Numbered from the stretch's first letter, positions 26,668-35,927 are shown. The stretch is DNA of 64,000 nt from Catellatospora sp. KI3 (GCF_029948125.1 NZ_JASAMB010000021.1:92223-156222); one strand, 5' to 3'. The notes: generated from the sequence alone by a model not told the origin. Made by a program: numbers and translations.

Positions 26668-27810
26668 TCAGGCGCGGTAGGTCAGGAGGGGGATCTGCAT
26701 CTCGACGGGGGTGAGCGAGCCGTGCATCGCGACCATGGTCGCGATCGAGGGCCCGTCGGTACGGGAGGCCAGCAGGGCCCAGTCGTCGCGGCAGACCAGC
26801 ACCACGTCGCCGATGCGGGCGGCGTGGTCGGCGGCGACGGGCCCGTACCAGCCGGTGGCGATCGCCTCGTCGCGGGTGCCCGCCCAGATGGCGTGGCCGA
26901 ACCGGGCCCGCCACACCGCCACCAGGTCCTCGGCGGCGCCGGGGGCGGTGTGCAGGTAGCGCACCCGGGGCTCGCCCGCGACGTGCCGTACGCCGTCGCA
27001 GAGCTCGCGGTCGCCGTGCAGGTCGATGCGCCGGTGCGGCGGGATGTCGCGCTGGCCGTGGTCGGCGGTGACCAGCAGCGCCGCGTCGTCGGGCAGCCCT
27101 TCGACCAGGATCGTCAGCAGCCGGTCCACCTCGGCCGCGGCCCGCTCCCACTGCGGCGAGGTGAGCCCGTGGTTGTGCCCGGCCTTGTCCAGGTCGGGGT
27201 GGTAGCCGTAGACCAGGCTCGGCCCGGGGCCGTCCTTGAGCGCGGCGAGCATCCCGGCGGCGACCTCGTCGACCCCGACGGCGGGCAGGTACCGGGCGCC
27301 GGTGCTGGTCACGGTGGTCAGGCCGCTGCCCACGTACTCGGGGCGGCTGATCACGGCGGTGTCGATCCCGGCGGCCGCGGCGGCGTAGACCGACGGCACC
27401 GGCGACCACCGCGCGGGCTCGGGGTCGTCGCGCCACTGGGTATGGCTGATCACCGTGTTCGTGCCGGGCACCAGGCTGTAGAAGCCGAGCACCCCGTGCG
27501 CGCCCGGGACGGCGCCGGTGTTGAGGCTGACCAGGCTGGTGGGGGTGGTCGAGGGGAAGCCGCAGGTGGTGTACCCGGCCGCGCCCAGGCGCCCGGCCAG
27601 CGTGTCGGCCACGGTGGGCCCGGACCGCGCCAGCGCGGGCAGCTGGCCCCAGCCCATGCCGTCGACCAGCAGCACCGCCACCCGGCGCACGTCGGGCAGG
27701 CGCGCGGTCAGGCCCAGCCGGTCGGTCAGGCCGGGCACCCCGAGCGCGGTCAGCGCCCCGGGCAGGATGTCGGCGATGGTGCCCTCGTCGTACCGCGGCG
27801 CCTGGAACAT
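26668..27810 (-). CDS. Alkaline-phosphatase-superfamily phosphodiesterase/pyrophosphatase
   Basis: A 380-aa protein with the metal-site motif VLLVDGMGWGQL, a nucleophile region FPSTTPTSLVSLNTG, and the C-terminal metal site LLVTADHGQRDIPPH. This pattern matches type I phosphodiesterase/nucleotide pyrophosphatase-like members of the superfamily. There is no signal peptide, so it is probably cytoplasmic. The ATG at 27810 has GGGGAG upstream. It follows the methyltransferase gene by 35 nt and may be co-transcribed. Substrate is not predictable. Confidence 0.88.
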   Translation of the reverse strand: MFQAPRYDEGTIADILPGALTALGVPGLTDRLGLTARLPDVRRVAVLLVDGMGWGQLPALARSGPTVADTLAGRLGAAGYTTCGFPSTTPTSLVSLNTGAVPGAHGVLGFYSLVPGTNTVISHTQWRDDPEPARWSPVPSVYAAAAAGIDTAVISRPEYVGSGLTTVTSTGARYLPAVGVDEVAAGMLAALKDGPGPSLVYGYHPDLDKAGHNHGLTSPQWERAAAEVDRLLTILVEGLPDDAALLVTADHGQRDIPPHRRIDLHGDRELCDGVRHVAGEPRVRYLHTAPGAAEDLVAVWRARFGHAIWAGTRDEAIATGWYGPVAADHAARIGDVVLVCRDDWALLASRTDGPSIATMVAMHGSLTPVEMQIPLLTYRA

Positions 27811-27845
27811 CCGGCCACTCCCCTTCCCGGCTCGCGGCCGGAGCC

Positions 27846-28598
27846 TCAGCGCGCGGCGCGGCGCCGCGCGAGCAGGTGCACCTGGGTGGCCACGTCGCGG
27901 TACGGCGGCAGCGCGGACACGGCCAGCTCGAACGCCGTCAGCGCCTCGGGGTCGGCGTCGGCGACCACGCCGGGCACCGCGTCGGCCACCACGCGCACGC
28001 CGTGCACCGACTCCACCGCCAGGGCGGCTCCGGCCAGCAGCGCCTGCGCGTCGGCCAGGTCGAAGCGGCGGCGCAGCATGTCGCGCGCGGCCAGCCGGGC
28101 CTCGGGGTCGGCGAGCAGGTCGGCGGCGGCCCGCCACTGCCCGGCCATGGCCCGCGACAGCACGGCCGCGGCCCGGTTGGCCACCAGCACGCTGGCCGCC
28201 CCGCCGGGGCGCAGCGCGTCGTGCAGCGCCCGGGCGACCGCGGCGGGGTCGTCGACGACCTCGAGCACGGCGTGGCACAGCACCAGGTCGGCGCCGCCGG
28301 GCGGGACGAGGTCGCCGAGGGAGTCGGCGTCGCCCTGCATGGCGTGCACGCGGTCGGCGACGCCGGCGTCGGCGGCCCGGCGCAGCAGCGAGGCCAGCGC
28401 GTCGGGGCTGGGGTCGACCACGGTGACGCTGTGCCCGGCCTCGGCCAGCGGCACCGCGAACCCGCCGGTGCCGCCGCCGACGTCGACGACGGCCAGCCGT
28501 CGCCCGTCCTGCGCCGCCAGCTCCGCCCGCAGCACCGACCAGATCACCGCGGTCCGGGGACCCGCGATCCGCGGCTGCGCCACACTCGTCCGCTCCAC
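27846..28598 (-). CDS. SAM-dependent class I methyltransferase
   Basis: A 250-aa methyltransferase with motif I VVDVGGGTGGFAVPLA, the acidic loop VTVVDPSPDAL, and LVLCHAVLEVVDDP as motif IV. The GTG at 28598 is preceded by TAGGCT at 7 nt, so the transcript is probably leaderless. The overall look is of the ubiE/SmtA-like small-molecule methyltransferases. I cannot name a substrate. Confidence 0.85.
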   Translation of the reverse strand: MERTSVAQPRIAGPRTAVIWSVLRAELAAQDGRRLAVVDVGGGTGGFAVPLAEAGHSVTVVDPSPDALASLLRRAADAGVADRVHAMQGDADSLGDLVPPGGADLVLCHAVLEVVDDPAAVARALHDALRPGGAASVLVANRAAAVLSRAMAGQWRAAADLLADPEARLAARDMLRRRFDLADAQALLAGAALAVESVHGVRVVADAVPGVVADADPEALTAFELAVSALPPYRDVATQVHLLARRRAAR

Positions 28599-28647
28599 GC
28601 TGGCGAGCCTAGCCGACTCCGACCGCCGCTCCGGCGTGCCGCCGCGC

Positions 28648-29349
28648 TCAGTCGCGCCGTACGTCGCCCCGGCGCACCACCAGCGCACCCCGGTAGCGCG
28701 CGGTCAGTTCGGCGATCTCACCGTCGCTGAGCTGCACGGTCATCAGCACCGCGCAGGCGATCGGGTCGATGCCGGTGCTGAAGGCGAGCTTGTCGGCGCC
28801 GGGCAGGAAGTCGCGGCGGCCCAGCTCGAGCTGCACCCGGGTCAGCTCGACCCAGCTGCGCTCGCAGGTCTGCACCCGGTACGGCGCCTTCCCGGCGACG
28901 GCCTTGAGCCGCTGCAGCGTCTTGGGCAGGTCGGCCGTGGCCGAGACGGCCACCACCCAGGAGCCGTCGCGGTCCTTGGCGATGCCGACGAACGTCTCGC
29001 GGTCGGCGTCGACCACCGCGGACAGCTTCGCGGCCGGGGACCCGGCCACCACGATGGTGACCACGGTGCCCGCGGGCACCCGGGTGCCGGGCGGCGGCAC
29101 CGTGTTCACCACGGTGTTGGCGTCGGCGACCACGCCGGGCTCGTACTTCACGATCGGCACGAGCTCGCCGTCGAGGATCTCCTTCTCCACCACGGACGGG
29201 TTGTCGGAGGTCAGGTTGGGCACCATCGACATCCGGGCCGAGGCGGTCGGGGACGGCACGGCGGCGATGTCGGCGACGGGCTGCTGCTGCGCGCAGCCGG
29301 CCAGGCCGGCCAGCGCCGTCGCGGCCAGGGCCAGTGTCCACTTGTGCAT
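28648..29349 (-). CDS. PASTA-domain lipoprotein
   Basis: A 233-aa secreted lipoprotein. The signal peptide MHKWTLALAATALAGLAGC ends in a lipobox with LAGC. A PASTA domain follows (MVPNLTSDNPSVVEKEI to RVPAGTVVTIVVAG, about 45-110). The C-terminal half is unassigned (SWVELTRVQLELGRRDFLPG). GAGGGAG lies upstream of the ATG. PASTA domains bind muropeptides in kinases and PBPs, so wall sensing is plausible. It follows the protease gene by 62 nt on the same strand. Confidence 0.8.
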   Translation of the reverse strand: MHKWTLALAATALAGLAGCAQQQPVADIAAVPSPTASARMSMVPNLTSDNPSVVEKEILDGELVPIVKYEPGVVADANTVVNTVPPPGTRVPAGTVVTIVVAGSPAAKLSAVVDADRETFVGIAKDRDGSWVVAVSATADLPKTLQRLKAVAGKAPYRVQTCERSWVELTRVQLELGRRDFLPGADKLAFSTGIDPIACAVLMTVQLSDGEIAELTARYRGALVVRRGDVRRD

Positions 29350-29411
29350 GTTGACTCCCTCTGCGGTTGCGGGGTCAGACGCGGCCGGCAAGCCCCCGGT
29401 TGCCGTCGATC

Positions 29412-30692
29412 TCAGGAGGTCAGCAGGGTCACACCGAGATGGGCTTCGATGGTCGCGATGCGGTGCGACAGCACCTGGGTGCCGCCGGCGCGCGAGCCGA
29501 TGTGCACCCCGATCGCGTACGCGTTGGCGGTGCCGGAGCGGAGGTAGACCGGCGCCCCGGAGTCGCCGGCCTGCGACAGCACCTCGTTGTTGCGCCAGCC
29601 CGACATGAGCCCGGTGGTGCAGCCGTCGGCGTCGCAGAGCTGGTCCAGCAGGCTCAGCACCTCGATGTTGCAGGTGGCCTTGGTCTTCATGCCGCTCTGG
29701 CAGAACAGGTCGCCCACCAGCGGGTTGTACCGGCCGATGATGTTGCGCTTGACCGGGCAGCACGGGTCGGAGTGGATGACGTTGTCGTACGTCTCGGTCG
29801 ACGACAGGACCGCGATCATGTCGTAGTCCGGGTAGCCGTACTCCCCCGTGCTGGTCCCCCAGTAGTTGGGGCCCGAGTAGACCGACTGGCCGTTGGCGAA
29901 GCAGTGGCCCGCGGTGACGCCGCCCTTGCGGCCGTCGCTGTTGCGCTTGACGATGAACCCGGCGGTGCAGGTGTTGGTCGAGGCGGTGCCCACTCCGGCG
30001 CGGATCCCGGCGCCGCCGAAGTGCGGCTCGCCGTCGTCGAGGCGCCCGTCGCGGCGTACGTCGCCGGACTCGACCACGACCCGGCCGCCCAGCGCGTCGC
30101 GCAGCGCCTGCGCCGCCTGCGGGAAGCGCGGGTCGAAGCTGACGTGGAACCGGGAGTCGCGCGGATCGAGCCCGAAGCTGAAGACGGCCTTTGCCGCGTC
30201 GGCGTGCCAGGCCCGCCCGTGCAGCAGCCGCTCGGCCTCGATCAGTTCGGCGGCGCTGCGGCAGCCGACCAGGGTGCGGGTCTTCACGCCCACGACGCGG
30301 GCGGCCGCACCGGCCGTGTCCAGCCGTTCGCGCAGCGTGGACGCCTCGCGGTAGTCGGGGGTGACCACGGTGACGACCGTCTGCGTGGCGTGGTCCATCA
30401 CGGTGCCGATGAGACCGGCCGACAGCTGCTCGGCCAGGGTGCTCGTCGGCGTCAGGCCCATGGCCGCGTCGCGGTCGGCCTGGACCCGGTGGTTGAGCTC
30501 GACGGCCTTGGCGTCGGCCAGCCACGCCTCGTACCGGGGCAGATCGGTGGCGACCAGGGAGCCGTCCAGGGTGACCGGCCGGGAGTCGACGGTGCATGCC
30601 GGTGCTGCCACCTCGACCGCCTGTGCCGCATCGCCCAGAAGGGTGGCCAGCAGCAGTCCGCAGGTGGATGCGGCAAGCAGCGTTTTCCTCAT
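29412..30692 (-). CDS. Secreted S1-family serine protease (streptogrisin/alpha-lytic-like)
   Basis: A 426-aa secreted protease with a signal peptide (MRKTLLAASTCGLLLATLLG), a pro-region of about 190 residues and a trypsin-like catalytic domain. The triad is H263 (TAGHC), D289 or D291 in YPDYDMIAVL, and S378 (AGDSGAPV). Many cysteines in the mature domain suggest disulfides. The long pro-region is typical of alpha-lytic-type proteases that need it for folding. The start is preceded only by a distant GGAG. Confidence 0.88.
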   Translation of the reverse strand: MRKTLLAASTCGLLLATLLGDAAQAVEVAAPACTVDSRPVTLDGSLVATDLPRYEAWLADAKAVELNHRVQADRDAAMGLTPTSTLAEQLSAGLIGTVMDHATQTVVTVVTPDYREASTLRERLDTAGAAARVVGVKTRTLVGCRSAAELIEAERLLHGRAWHADAAKAVFSFGLDPRDSRFHVSFDPRFPQAAQALRDALGGRVVVESGDVRRDGRLDDGEPHFGGAGIRAGVGTASTNTCTAGFIVKRNSDGRKGGVTAGHCFANGQSVYSGPNYWGTSTGEYGYPDYDMIAVLSSTETYDNVIHSDPCCPVKRNIIGRYNPLVGDLFCQSGMKTKATCNIEVLSLLDQLCDADGCTTGLMSGWRNNEVLSQAGDSGAPVYLRSGTANAYAIGVHIGSRAGGTQVLSHRIATIEAHLGVTLLTS

Positions 30693-30814
30693 GCCGGTGT
30701 CCGATCGTCTCCGAGGTGTAGGTCGGACAGACGGTATCGGCACGATGCGGTCCACACAAGACTTTCTCACGTCCGACATGGACTAGCTGTAGTCGGTGGA
30801 CTACCCGAAGTCGC

Positions 30815-30859
30815 GACGGGCGCGGGCGGCCCCCGATCGGGAGCCGCCCGCGCGCCGTC
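30815..30859 (-). terminator. Terminator after the DUF4097 gene
   Basis: GACGGGCGCGGGCGGC and GCCGCCCGCGCGCCGTC form a long GC stem around a 12-nt loop, starting 14 nt beyond the DUF4097 stop. A smaller GTAGTC/GACTAC hairpin lies beside it (30789-30804). Confidence 0.7.
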
Positions 30860-30872
30860 ATCGCCCGATGCC

Positions 30873-31544
30873 CTAAAGGCTGCGGGCCGTGATGTCGCCG
30901 TAGTCGGTGGTCGCGTGGATGCGCAGACCGGCACCGGCGCCCTCGGCGTTGTACAGCGTGTTCTGGATCCGGCCGTAGGTGGTGCCGGCGTCCAGGTTCG
31001 CCGAGACGCCGCGAGCGGCGCCGACGGTCACGTCGCCCATCCGGGTACGGAGCACGACCGCACCGGCGAACGCCTCGGCGATGGCGATGCCGCCCTTCTC
31101 GACGGTGATCTCCGCGGGCCCGGTGAGGCGGCCGACGGTCACGTCCCCGGCGTGGGCGGCGATCCGTACGCTGGCGGCCTCGTCGATCTTGACCGTGCCG
31201 TGCGCGCCCGCACAGGCGACCTCGCCCAGCCGGCCCACGCCCCGGAACTCGGCGGCGGCCGCCTTGGCCTCGACCCGGGAACCCGCGGGCAGCCGCACCG
31301 TCACCTCGATGGAGCCGGACGGGCCGAAGAGCTGGTTGGCCACCTCCGGTCCGTCGACCCGCAGCACGCCGTCAGCGAACTCCACCTTGGTCTGCTCGGC
31401 CGCCTTCACGTCGCGCCCCTTGGCGGGATCGGCGGGCCAGACCTCCACGGTGGTGTCGGCGCGGTCGGCCGCGATCACCTGGATGCGCCCGGCGGGGATG
31501 TTCAGGACGGCGGCGATGGCGGCGGGGGTGTCGAACTTCTGCAT
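30873..31544 (-). CDS. DUF4097-type beta-helix protein
   Basis: A 223-aa protein with repeated short beta-strand-like units (GDVTVGRLTGPAEITVEKGG, then MGDVTVGAARGVSANLDAG and TDYGDITARSL), characteristic of DUF4097 adhesin-like proteins. The N-terminus MQKFDTPAAIAAVLNIPAG has no signal peptide. The ATG has GAGGAG upstream. It is divergent from a MarR-like regulator, with shared operator sequence between them, so the regulator probably controls it. Confidence 0.85.
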   Translation of the reverse strand: MQKFDTPAAIAAVLNIPAGRIQVIAADRADTTVEVWPADPAKGRDVKAAEQTKVEFADGVLRVDGPEVANQLFGPSGSIEVTVRLPAGSRVEAKAAAAEFRGVGRLGEVACAGAHGTVKIDEAASVRIAAHAGDVTVGRLTGPAEITVEKGGIAIAEAFAGAVVLRTRMGDVTVGAARGVSANLDAGTTYGRIQNTLYNAEGAGAGLRIHATTDYGDITARSL

Positions 31545-31589
31545 GGTGCTCTCCTCAGCACTCGATGTTTCTGATATGCGAAACGCTAC

Positions 31590-31612
31590 GTTGCGTTCAA
31601 GAATGACGCAAC
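31590..31612. promoter_or_regulatory. Operator-like inverted repeat in the DUF4097/MarR-like intergenic
   Basis: GTTGCGT (31590-31596) and ACGCAAC (31606-31612) are perfect half-sites 9 nt apart. More GTTGC-type half-sites follow: GTTGCAAC at 31662-31669, then TACAAC and ACGCAA near 31675-31688 and GTTGCAC near 31706. The cluster lies between divergent genes and looks like the binding region of the adjacent regulator. Confidence 0.6.
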
Positions 31613-31706
31613 ATACTCGTTGCACAGCGGAGGTGTTTTCACTGCTAGTCGCCGATATTTCGTTGCAACAGATGTACAACTAACGCAATGAGATCGGCTG
31701 CGCTTG

Positions 31707-31735
31707 TTGCACTGAGTGGGAGTGAACGCTACGCT
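31707..31735 (+). promoter_or_regulatory. Promoter of the MarR-like regulator gene
   Basis: TTGCAC, a 17-bp spacer and TACGCT, ending 32 nt before the GTG start. The -35 itself is part of a GTTGCAC half-site, so autoregulation is likely. Confidence 0.65.
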
Positions 31736-31767
31736 GGCCCGGAGCGGACATACGGAGGGAGACGGCG

Positions 31768-32487
31768 GTGCCGGGAGGCAGACTCGCCCAGCAGGAACGG
31801 CAGCAGATCGCGCTCGGGCTGGCCGACGGCCTGGCCTACGCCGAGATCGCCCGGCGGCTCGACCGCCCCACCTCGACCGTCACCCGCGAGGTGATGCGCA
31901 ACGGCGGCCCCAACGCGTACCGCGCCGACCTGGCCCACCGCGCCACCGAACGCCGCGCCCACCGGCGCCGGTCCCCGTCCCGGGGGCAGGGTGCCCCGGC
32001 GCCGGGCCAGGGGCCCGACGACGAGGCCGTGCGCGACTACGAGGAGACGTTCACCACCCTGATGATGAACCAGGGCCTGCCCAAGATGACGGCCCGCGTG
32101 CTGACCTGCCTCTTCACCGCCGACGAGAGCGGCGTCACCGCCGCCGGACTGGTCCAGCGGCTGCAGGTGAGCCCGGCGTCGGTCTCCAAGGCGATCTCCT
32201 TCCTGGAGGAGCAGGGCCTGGTGCGCCGCGAGCGCGACGAGCGCCGGCGCGACCGCTACTACGTCGACGACGACGTCTGGTACCAGTCGACGGTCGCCAG
32301 CGCCCAGGGCATCGCCCAGGTCGCCGCGACCGCGCGGCAGGGCGTCGGCATCCTGGGGCCCGGCGCGGCCGCCAACCGCCTGGAGAACATCGCCCGCTTC
32401 AGCGACTTCATCAGCGAGAGCATCATGCGAGCCGCCGAGCAGGTCCGCGAGGTCCTGCACACGAACCCCGCGCCCACTCGCGAGTAG
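31768..32487 (+). CDS. MarR/GbsR-like regulator with an N-terminal IS30-type HTH
   Basis: A 239-aa DNA-binding protein with two HTH regions. Residues 1-65 (ALGLADGLAYAEIARRLDRP, then STVTREVMRNGG) resemble the HTH of IS30-type transposases. The C-terminal part is a MarR/GbsR winged helix (VTAAGLVQRLQVSPASVSKA, ISFLEEQGLVRRERDERRRD). The GTG start has GGAGGGAG upstream. It is divergent from DUF4097, over shared GTTGC half-sites. The fusion looks like a domesticated transposase DNA-binding domain. Confidence 0.85.
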   Translation: MPGGRLAQQERQQIALGLADGLAYAEIARRLDRPTSTVTREVMRNGGPNAYRADLAHRATERRAHRRRSPSRGQGAPAPGQGPDDEAVRDYEETFTTLMMNQGLPKMTARVLTCLFTADESGVTAAGLVQRLQVSPASVSKAISFLEEQGLVRRERDERRRDRYYVDDDVWYQSTVASAQGIAQVAATARQGVGILGPGAAANRLENIARFSDFISESIMRAAEQVREVLHTNPAPTRE

Positions 32488-32502
32488 TAAGAGGAGCAGT
32501 GA

Positions 32503-32548
32503 AGAAGGGCCCCTTCTACTACGTATTGCGATAAGAAGGGCCCCTTCC
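32503..32548. terminator. Double AAGGGCCCCTT palindrome between convergent genes
   Basis: AGAAGGGCCCCTTCT at 32503-32517 and AGAAGGGCCCCTTCC at 32534-32548 are two near-identical odd palindromes in direct repeat, 31 bp apart. They fill the gap between the MarR-like and dnaE2 stop codons and probably terminate both. Confidence 0.7.
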
Positions 32549-35500
32549 TTAGCGCCAGTCGCGCGAGGCGGGCGTCGTGGCGATGTGGAGGGGAAGCACC
32601 TTGTCGGCCACCAGGTTGATCACTCCGGAGGCGCTCTCCAGCCGTCCGCGCACGATCAGCGCCGAGTTGAGCTGCACGATCCTGCGGCTGCGGGCGAACA
32701 GGCCCGGTGAGCACACCACGTTGAGCATGCCGGTCTCGTCCTCCAGGTTGAGGAAGACGACCCCGCCCGCGGTGGCGGGCCGCTGCCGGTGCGTGACCAG
32801 GCCGCCGACGCTGATCCGGGCACCGGACTCGACGCCGGACAGCTGCGCCACGGGCAGCACGCCGTCGGCGTTGAGCCGCGGCCGTACCAGCCGGATGGGG
32901 TGGTCGTCCGGGGACAGCCCGGTCGCCCAGACGTCGGCGACCAGGCGCTCCACCTCATCCATGCCCGGCAGCATCGGCGCCTGCGTGCCCACCGCGGTGC
33001 CCGGCAGCCGGTCGGGGGTGTCGGTGGCGGCGGCCCCGGCGGCCCACAGCGCCGCGCGCCGGTCCAGGCCGAAGCAGGCGAAGGCGTCCGCGGTGGCCAG
33101 GGCCTCCAGCTGGGCGGCGGTCAGGCCGGTGCGCCGGGCCAGATCCGTCATGTCCGTGTACGGCCGGTCGCCGCGCGCCGCCACGATCCGCTCGGCCGCC
33201 TCCTCCCCCAGCGTGCGCACCGTGTCCAGGCCCAGCCGGACCACCGGGCCGCCCAGCCCCCACTTCGAGGGCGGCTCACCCGGCGCGCTGCCCCACCGCG
33301 TACCCGGATCGCCCTCCAGGCCCGCCTTGACCCCGCTGGCGTTGACGTCGGGCCGCAGCACCCGCACCCCGTGCCGGCGCGCGTCGTCGACCAGCGACTG
33401 CGGCGAGTAGAAGCCCATCGGCTGCGCCCCGAGCAGCGCCGCGCAGAACGCCGCCGGGTGGTAGCGCTTGAGCCAGGCGCTGGCGTACACCAGGTAGGCG
33501 AAGCTCATCGCGTGGCTCTCCGGGAAGCCGTAGTTGGCGAACGCGGCGAGCTTGTTGAAGATGTCGTCGGCCAGCTCGCCGGTGATGCCGTTGCGGGCCA
33601 TACCGTCATAGAGCCGGTCCTTGAGCCGCTCCATCCGCTCCATCGAGCGCTTGGACCCCATCGCCCGCCGCAGCTGGTCGGCCTCGGTCGGGGTGAAGTC
33701 GGCGACGTCGACGGCCAGCTGCATCATCTGCTCCTGGAACAGCGGCACGCCCAGGGTACGGGTCAGCGAGTTGCGCATCAGCGGATGCGGGATGTCGACC
33801 TCCTCCAGCCCGTTCTTGCGCCGGATGAACGGGTGCACCGAGCCGCCCTGGATCGGGCCCGGCCGGATCAGCGCCACCTCCACCACCAGGTCGTAGAAGC
33901 GCTCCGGGCGCAGCCGGGGCAGCGTCGACATCTGCGCGCGGCTCTCCACCTGGAACACCCCGACGGTGTCGGCGCGGCACAGCATCTCGTACACCTCGGG
34001 GTCGTCGGGTTTCAGGTCGCCGAGGTCCAGCTCGTCGCCGAGGAAGTCGTACGCGTAGTGCAGCGCCGACAGCATGCCCAGGCCCAGCAGGTCGAACTTG
34101 ACCAGGTCGATCGCGGCGCAGTCGTCCTTGTCCCACTGCAGCACGGTGCGGCCGGGCATCCGCGCCCACTCCACCGGGCACACCTCGATCACCGGCCGGT
34201 CGCAGATCACCATGCCGCCGGAGTGGATGCCCAGGTGGCGCGGCGCCTGCAGCAGCTGCCCGGCGAAGTCGACCACGTGCTGCGGAATGCCCTCCACGTC
34301 GGCGGCGGAGATGCCGTTCCAGCGGTCGATCTGCTTGCTCCAGGCGTCCTGCTGCCCCGGCGAGAACCCGAAGGCGCGGGCCACGTCGCGCACCGCCGAC
34401 CTCGGCCGGTACGAGATCACGTTGGCCACCTGCGCCGTGTGCTCCCGCCCGTAGCGGCGGTACACGTACTGGATGACCTCCTCGCGCCGGTCGGACTCGA
34501 TGTCCACGTCGATGTCGGGCGGCCCGTCGCGCTCCGGCGCCAGGAACCGCTCGAACATCAGCCCGCCGTCCGGCCCCAGCGGGTCCACATTGGTGATCCG
34601 CAGCGCGTAGCAGACCGCCGAGTTCGCCGCCGACCCCCGCCCCTGGCAGTAGATCTTCTCCCGCCGGCAGAAGTCGACGATGTCCCACACCACCAGGAAG
34701 TACCCCGGGAACTCCAGCTGCTCGATCAGCGCCAGCTCGCGATCGATCCGCTCGTACGCCTCCGGATACGCCTGCCGCGGCCCGTACCGGTCCGCCGCCC
34801 CCGCGTACGCCCGCTCCCGCAGGAACGCCACCTCGTCCACCCGCTCGCCGGCCCGGTCGGTGAACGGCGGCAGCTTCGGCGCCACCAGCCGCAGGTCGAA
34901 CGCCAGCTCCTGACCCAGCCGCGCCGCGTACGCCACCGCCCCCGGGTACGCCGCGAACCGCGCCGCCATCTCCGCCCCCGACCGCAGGTGCGCGGTCGCC
35001 CCGGCGGGCAGCCACCCGTCCAGCTGGTCCAGGCTGCTGCGGGCCCGCACCGCCGCCGTCACCGTGGCCAGCCGCCGCCGCCCCGGCGCGTGGTAGTGCA
35101 CGTTGTTCGTGGCCAGCACCGGCAGCCCCGCCCCGGCCGCGAGCTGCGCCAGCGCGTCGTTGCGGTCGCCGTCCAGCGGATCACCGTGATCGGTCAGCTC
35201 CACCACCACGTTGTCCTGGCCGAACAGCGTCCTCAGCCGGTCCAGCTCCCTGGCGGCCGCGCTCATGCCGCCGTCGCCCCCGCTGCCCGGCGGCGCCAGC
35301 AGCCCCGCCTGCAACGCCCTCGGCACCAGCCCCTTCCGGCACCCGGTCAGCACCACCCCCTGCCCGTCCAGGTGCCCGGCTATCTCGTCGAGGTCATAGC
35401 TGGGGCGGCCCTTCTCGCCACCGCGCAGATGCGCCTTCGACAGCGCCCGGGCCAGGTTGGCGTAGCCCTGCGGGCCCCGGGCCAGCACCAGCAGGTGCGC

Positions 35501-35908
35501 CCCCACCGGATCCGGCACGCCGCCCCGGGGCATCCCGGCCAGGTTCAGCTCCGCGCCGAACACCGTCGGCAGGCCGTGCTCGCGGGCCGCCTCGGCGAAG
35601 CGGACCACGCCGTACAGGCCGTCGTGGTCGGTGATGGCCAGGGCGCTCAGCCCCAGCCGCACCGCCTCGGCGACCAGCTCCTCGGGGTGGCTCGCCCCGT
35701 CGAGGAAGCTGAAGTTCGTGTGGCAGTGCAGCTCCGCGTACGGCACGCCGGTGCGCGGCCGGACCACCGGCTCCGGGCGGTACGGCTCCCGCTTGCGCGA
35801 GAACGCGGGCGCGTCCCCGCCGTCGGCGAGCGGGTCGACGGCCTTACCGCCCCGCATCCGCCGCTCCAGCTCGGCCCACGACAGGTTGTCGTTACTGCTC
35901 CATCCCAT
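32549..35908 (-). CDS. dnaE2: Error-prone DNA polymerase DnaE2 (ImuC)
   Basis: A C-family polymerase alpha subunit of 1119 aa for damage-induced mutagenesis. The PHP domain begins ELHCHTNFSFLDGASHPEEL. The palm motif PDIDVDIESDRREEVIQYV carries the catalytic aspartates, and an OB-fold closes the protein. The length of about 1,100 aa and lack of a tau-binding tail fit DnaE2 rather than DnaE1. The ATG at 35908 has no SD but a LexA-like box lies 4 nt upstream. ImuB and ImuA' are encoded 600 bp away on the same strand. Confidence 0.95.
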   Translation of the reverse strand: MGWSSNDNLSWAELERRMRGGKAVDPLADGGDAPAFSRKREPYRPEPVVRPRTGVPYAELHCHTNFSFLDGASHPEELVAEAVRLGLSALAITDHDGLYGVVRFAEAAREHGLPTVFGAELNLAGMPRGGVPDPVGAHLLVLARGPQGYANLARALSKAHLRGGEKGRPSYDLDEIAGHLDGQGVVLTGCRKGLVPRALQAGLLAPPGSGGDGGMSAAARELDRLRTLFGQDNVVVELTDHGDPLDGDRNDALAQLAAGAGLPVLATNNVHYHAPGRRRLATVTAAVRARSSLDQLDGWLPAGATAHLRSGAEMAARFAAYPGAVAYAARLGQELAFDLRLVAPKLPPFTDRAGERVDEVAFLRERAYAGAADRYGPRQAYPEAYERIDRELALIEQLEFPGYFLVVWDIVDFCRREKIYCQGRGSAANSAVCYALRITNVDPLGPDGGLMFERFLAPERDGPPDIDVDIESDRREEVIQYVYRRYGREHTAQVANVISYRPRSAVRDVARAFGFSPGQQDAWSKQIDRWNGISAADVEGIPQHVVDFAGQLLQAPRHLGIHSGGMVICDRPVIEVCPVEWARMPGRTVLQWDKDDCAAIDLVKFDLLGLGMLSALHYAYDFLGDELDLGDLKPDDPEVYEMLCRADTVGVFQVESRAQMSTLPRLRPERFYDLVVEVALIRPGPIQGGSVHPFIRRKNGLEEVDIPHPLMRNSLTRTLGVPLFQEQMMQLAVDVADFTPTEADQLRRAMGSKRSMERMERLKDRLYDGMARNGITGELADDIFNKLAAFANYGFPESHAMSFAYLVYASAWLKRYHPAAFCAALLGAQPMGFYSPQSLVDDARRHGVRVLRPDVNASGVKAGLEGDPGTRWGSAPGEPPSKWGLGGPVVRLGLDTVRTLGEEAAERIVAARGDRPYTDMTDLARRTGLTAAQLEALATADAFACFGLDRRAALWAAGAAATDTPDRLPGTAVGTQAPMLPGMDEVERLVADVWATGLSPDDHPIRLVRPRLNADGVLPVAQLSGVESGARISVGGLVTHRQRPATAGGVVFLNLEDETGMLNVVCSPGLFARSRRIVQLNSALIVRGRLESASGVINLVADKVLPLHIATTPASRDWR

Positions 35909-35911
35909 GAT

Positions 35912-35927
35912 TCGAACAAGTGTACTA
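35912..35927 (-). promoter_or_regulatory. LexA (SOS)-like box upstream of dnaE2
   Basis: TCGAACAAGTGTACTA matches the actinobacterial consensus TCGAAC-N4-GTTCGA fully in one half and 4 of 6 in the other. It overlaps a TACACT box 10 nt before the ATG. SOS control of dnaE2 is established in mycobacteria. Confidence 0.6.

Noticed and set aside
26275..29547. Plus-strand open frame of about 1,090 codons
   Set aside because: It crosses four minus-strand genes and palindromic repeats, with biased composition; the minus genes have clear motifs.
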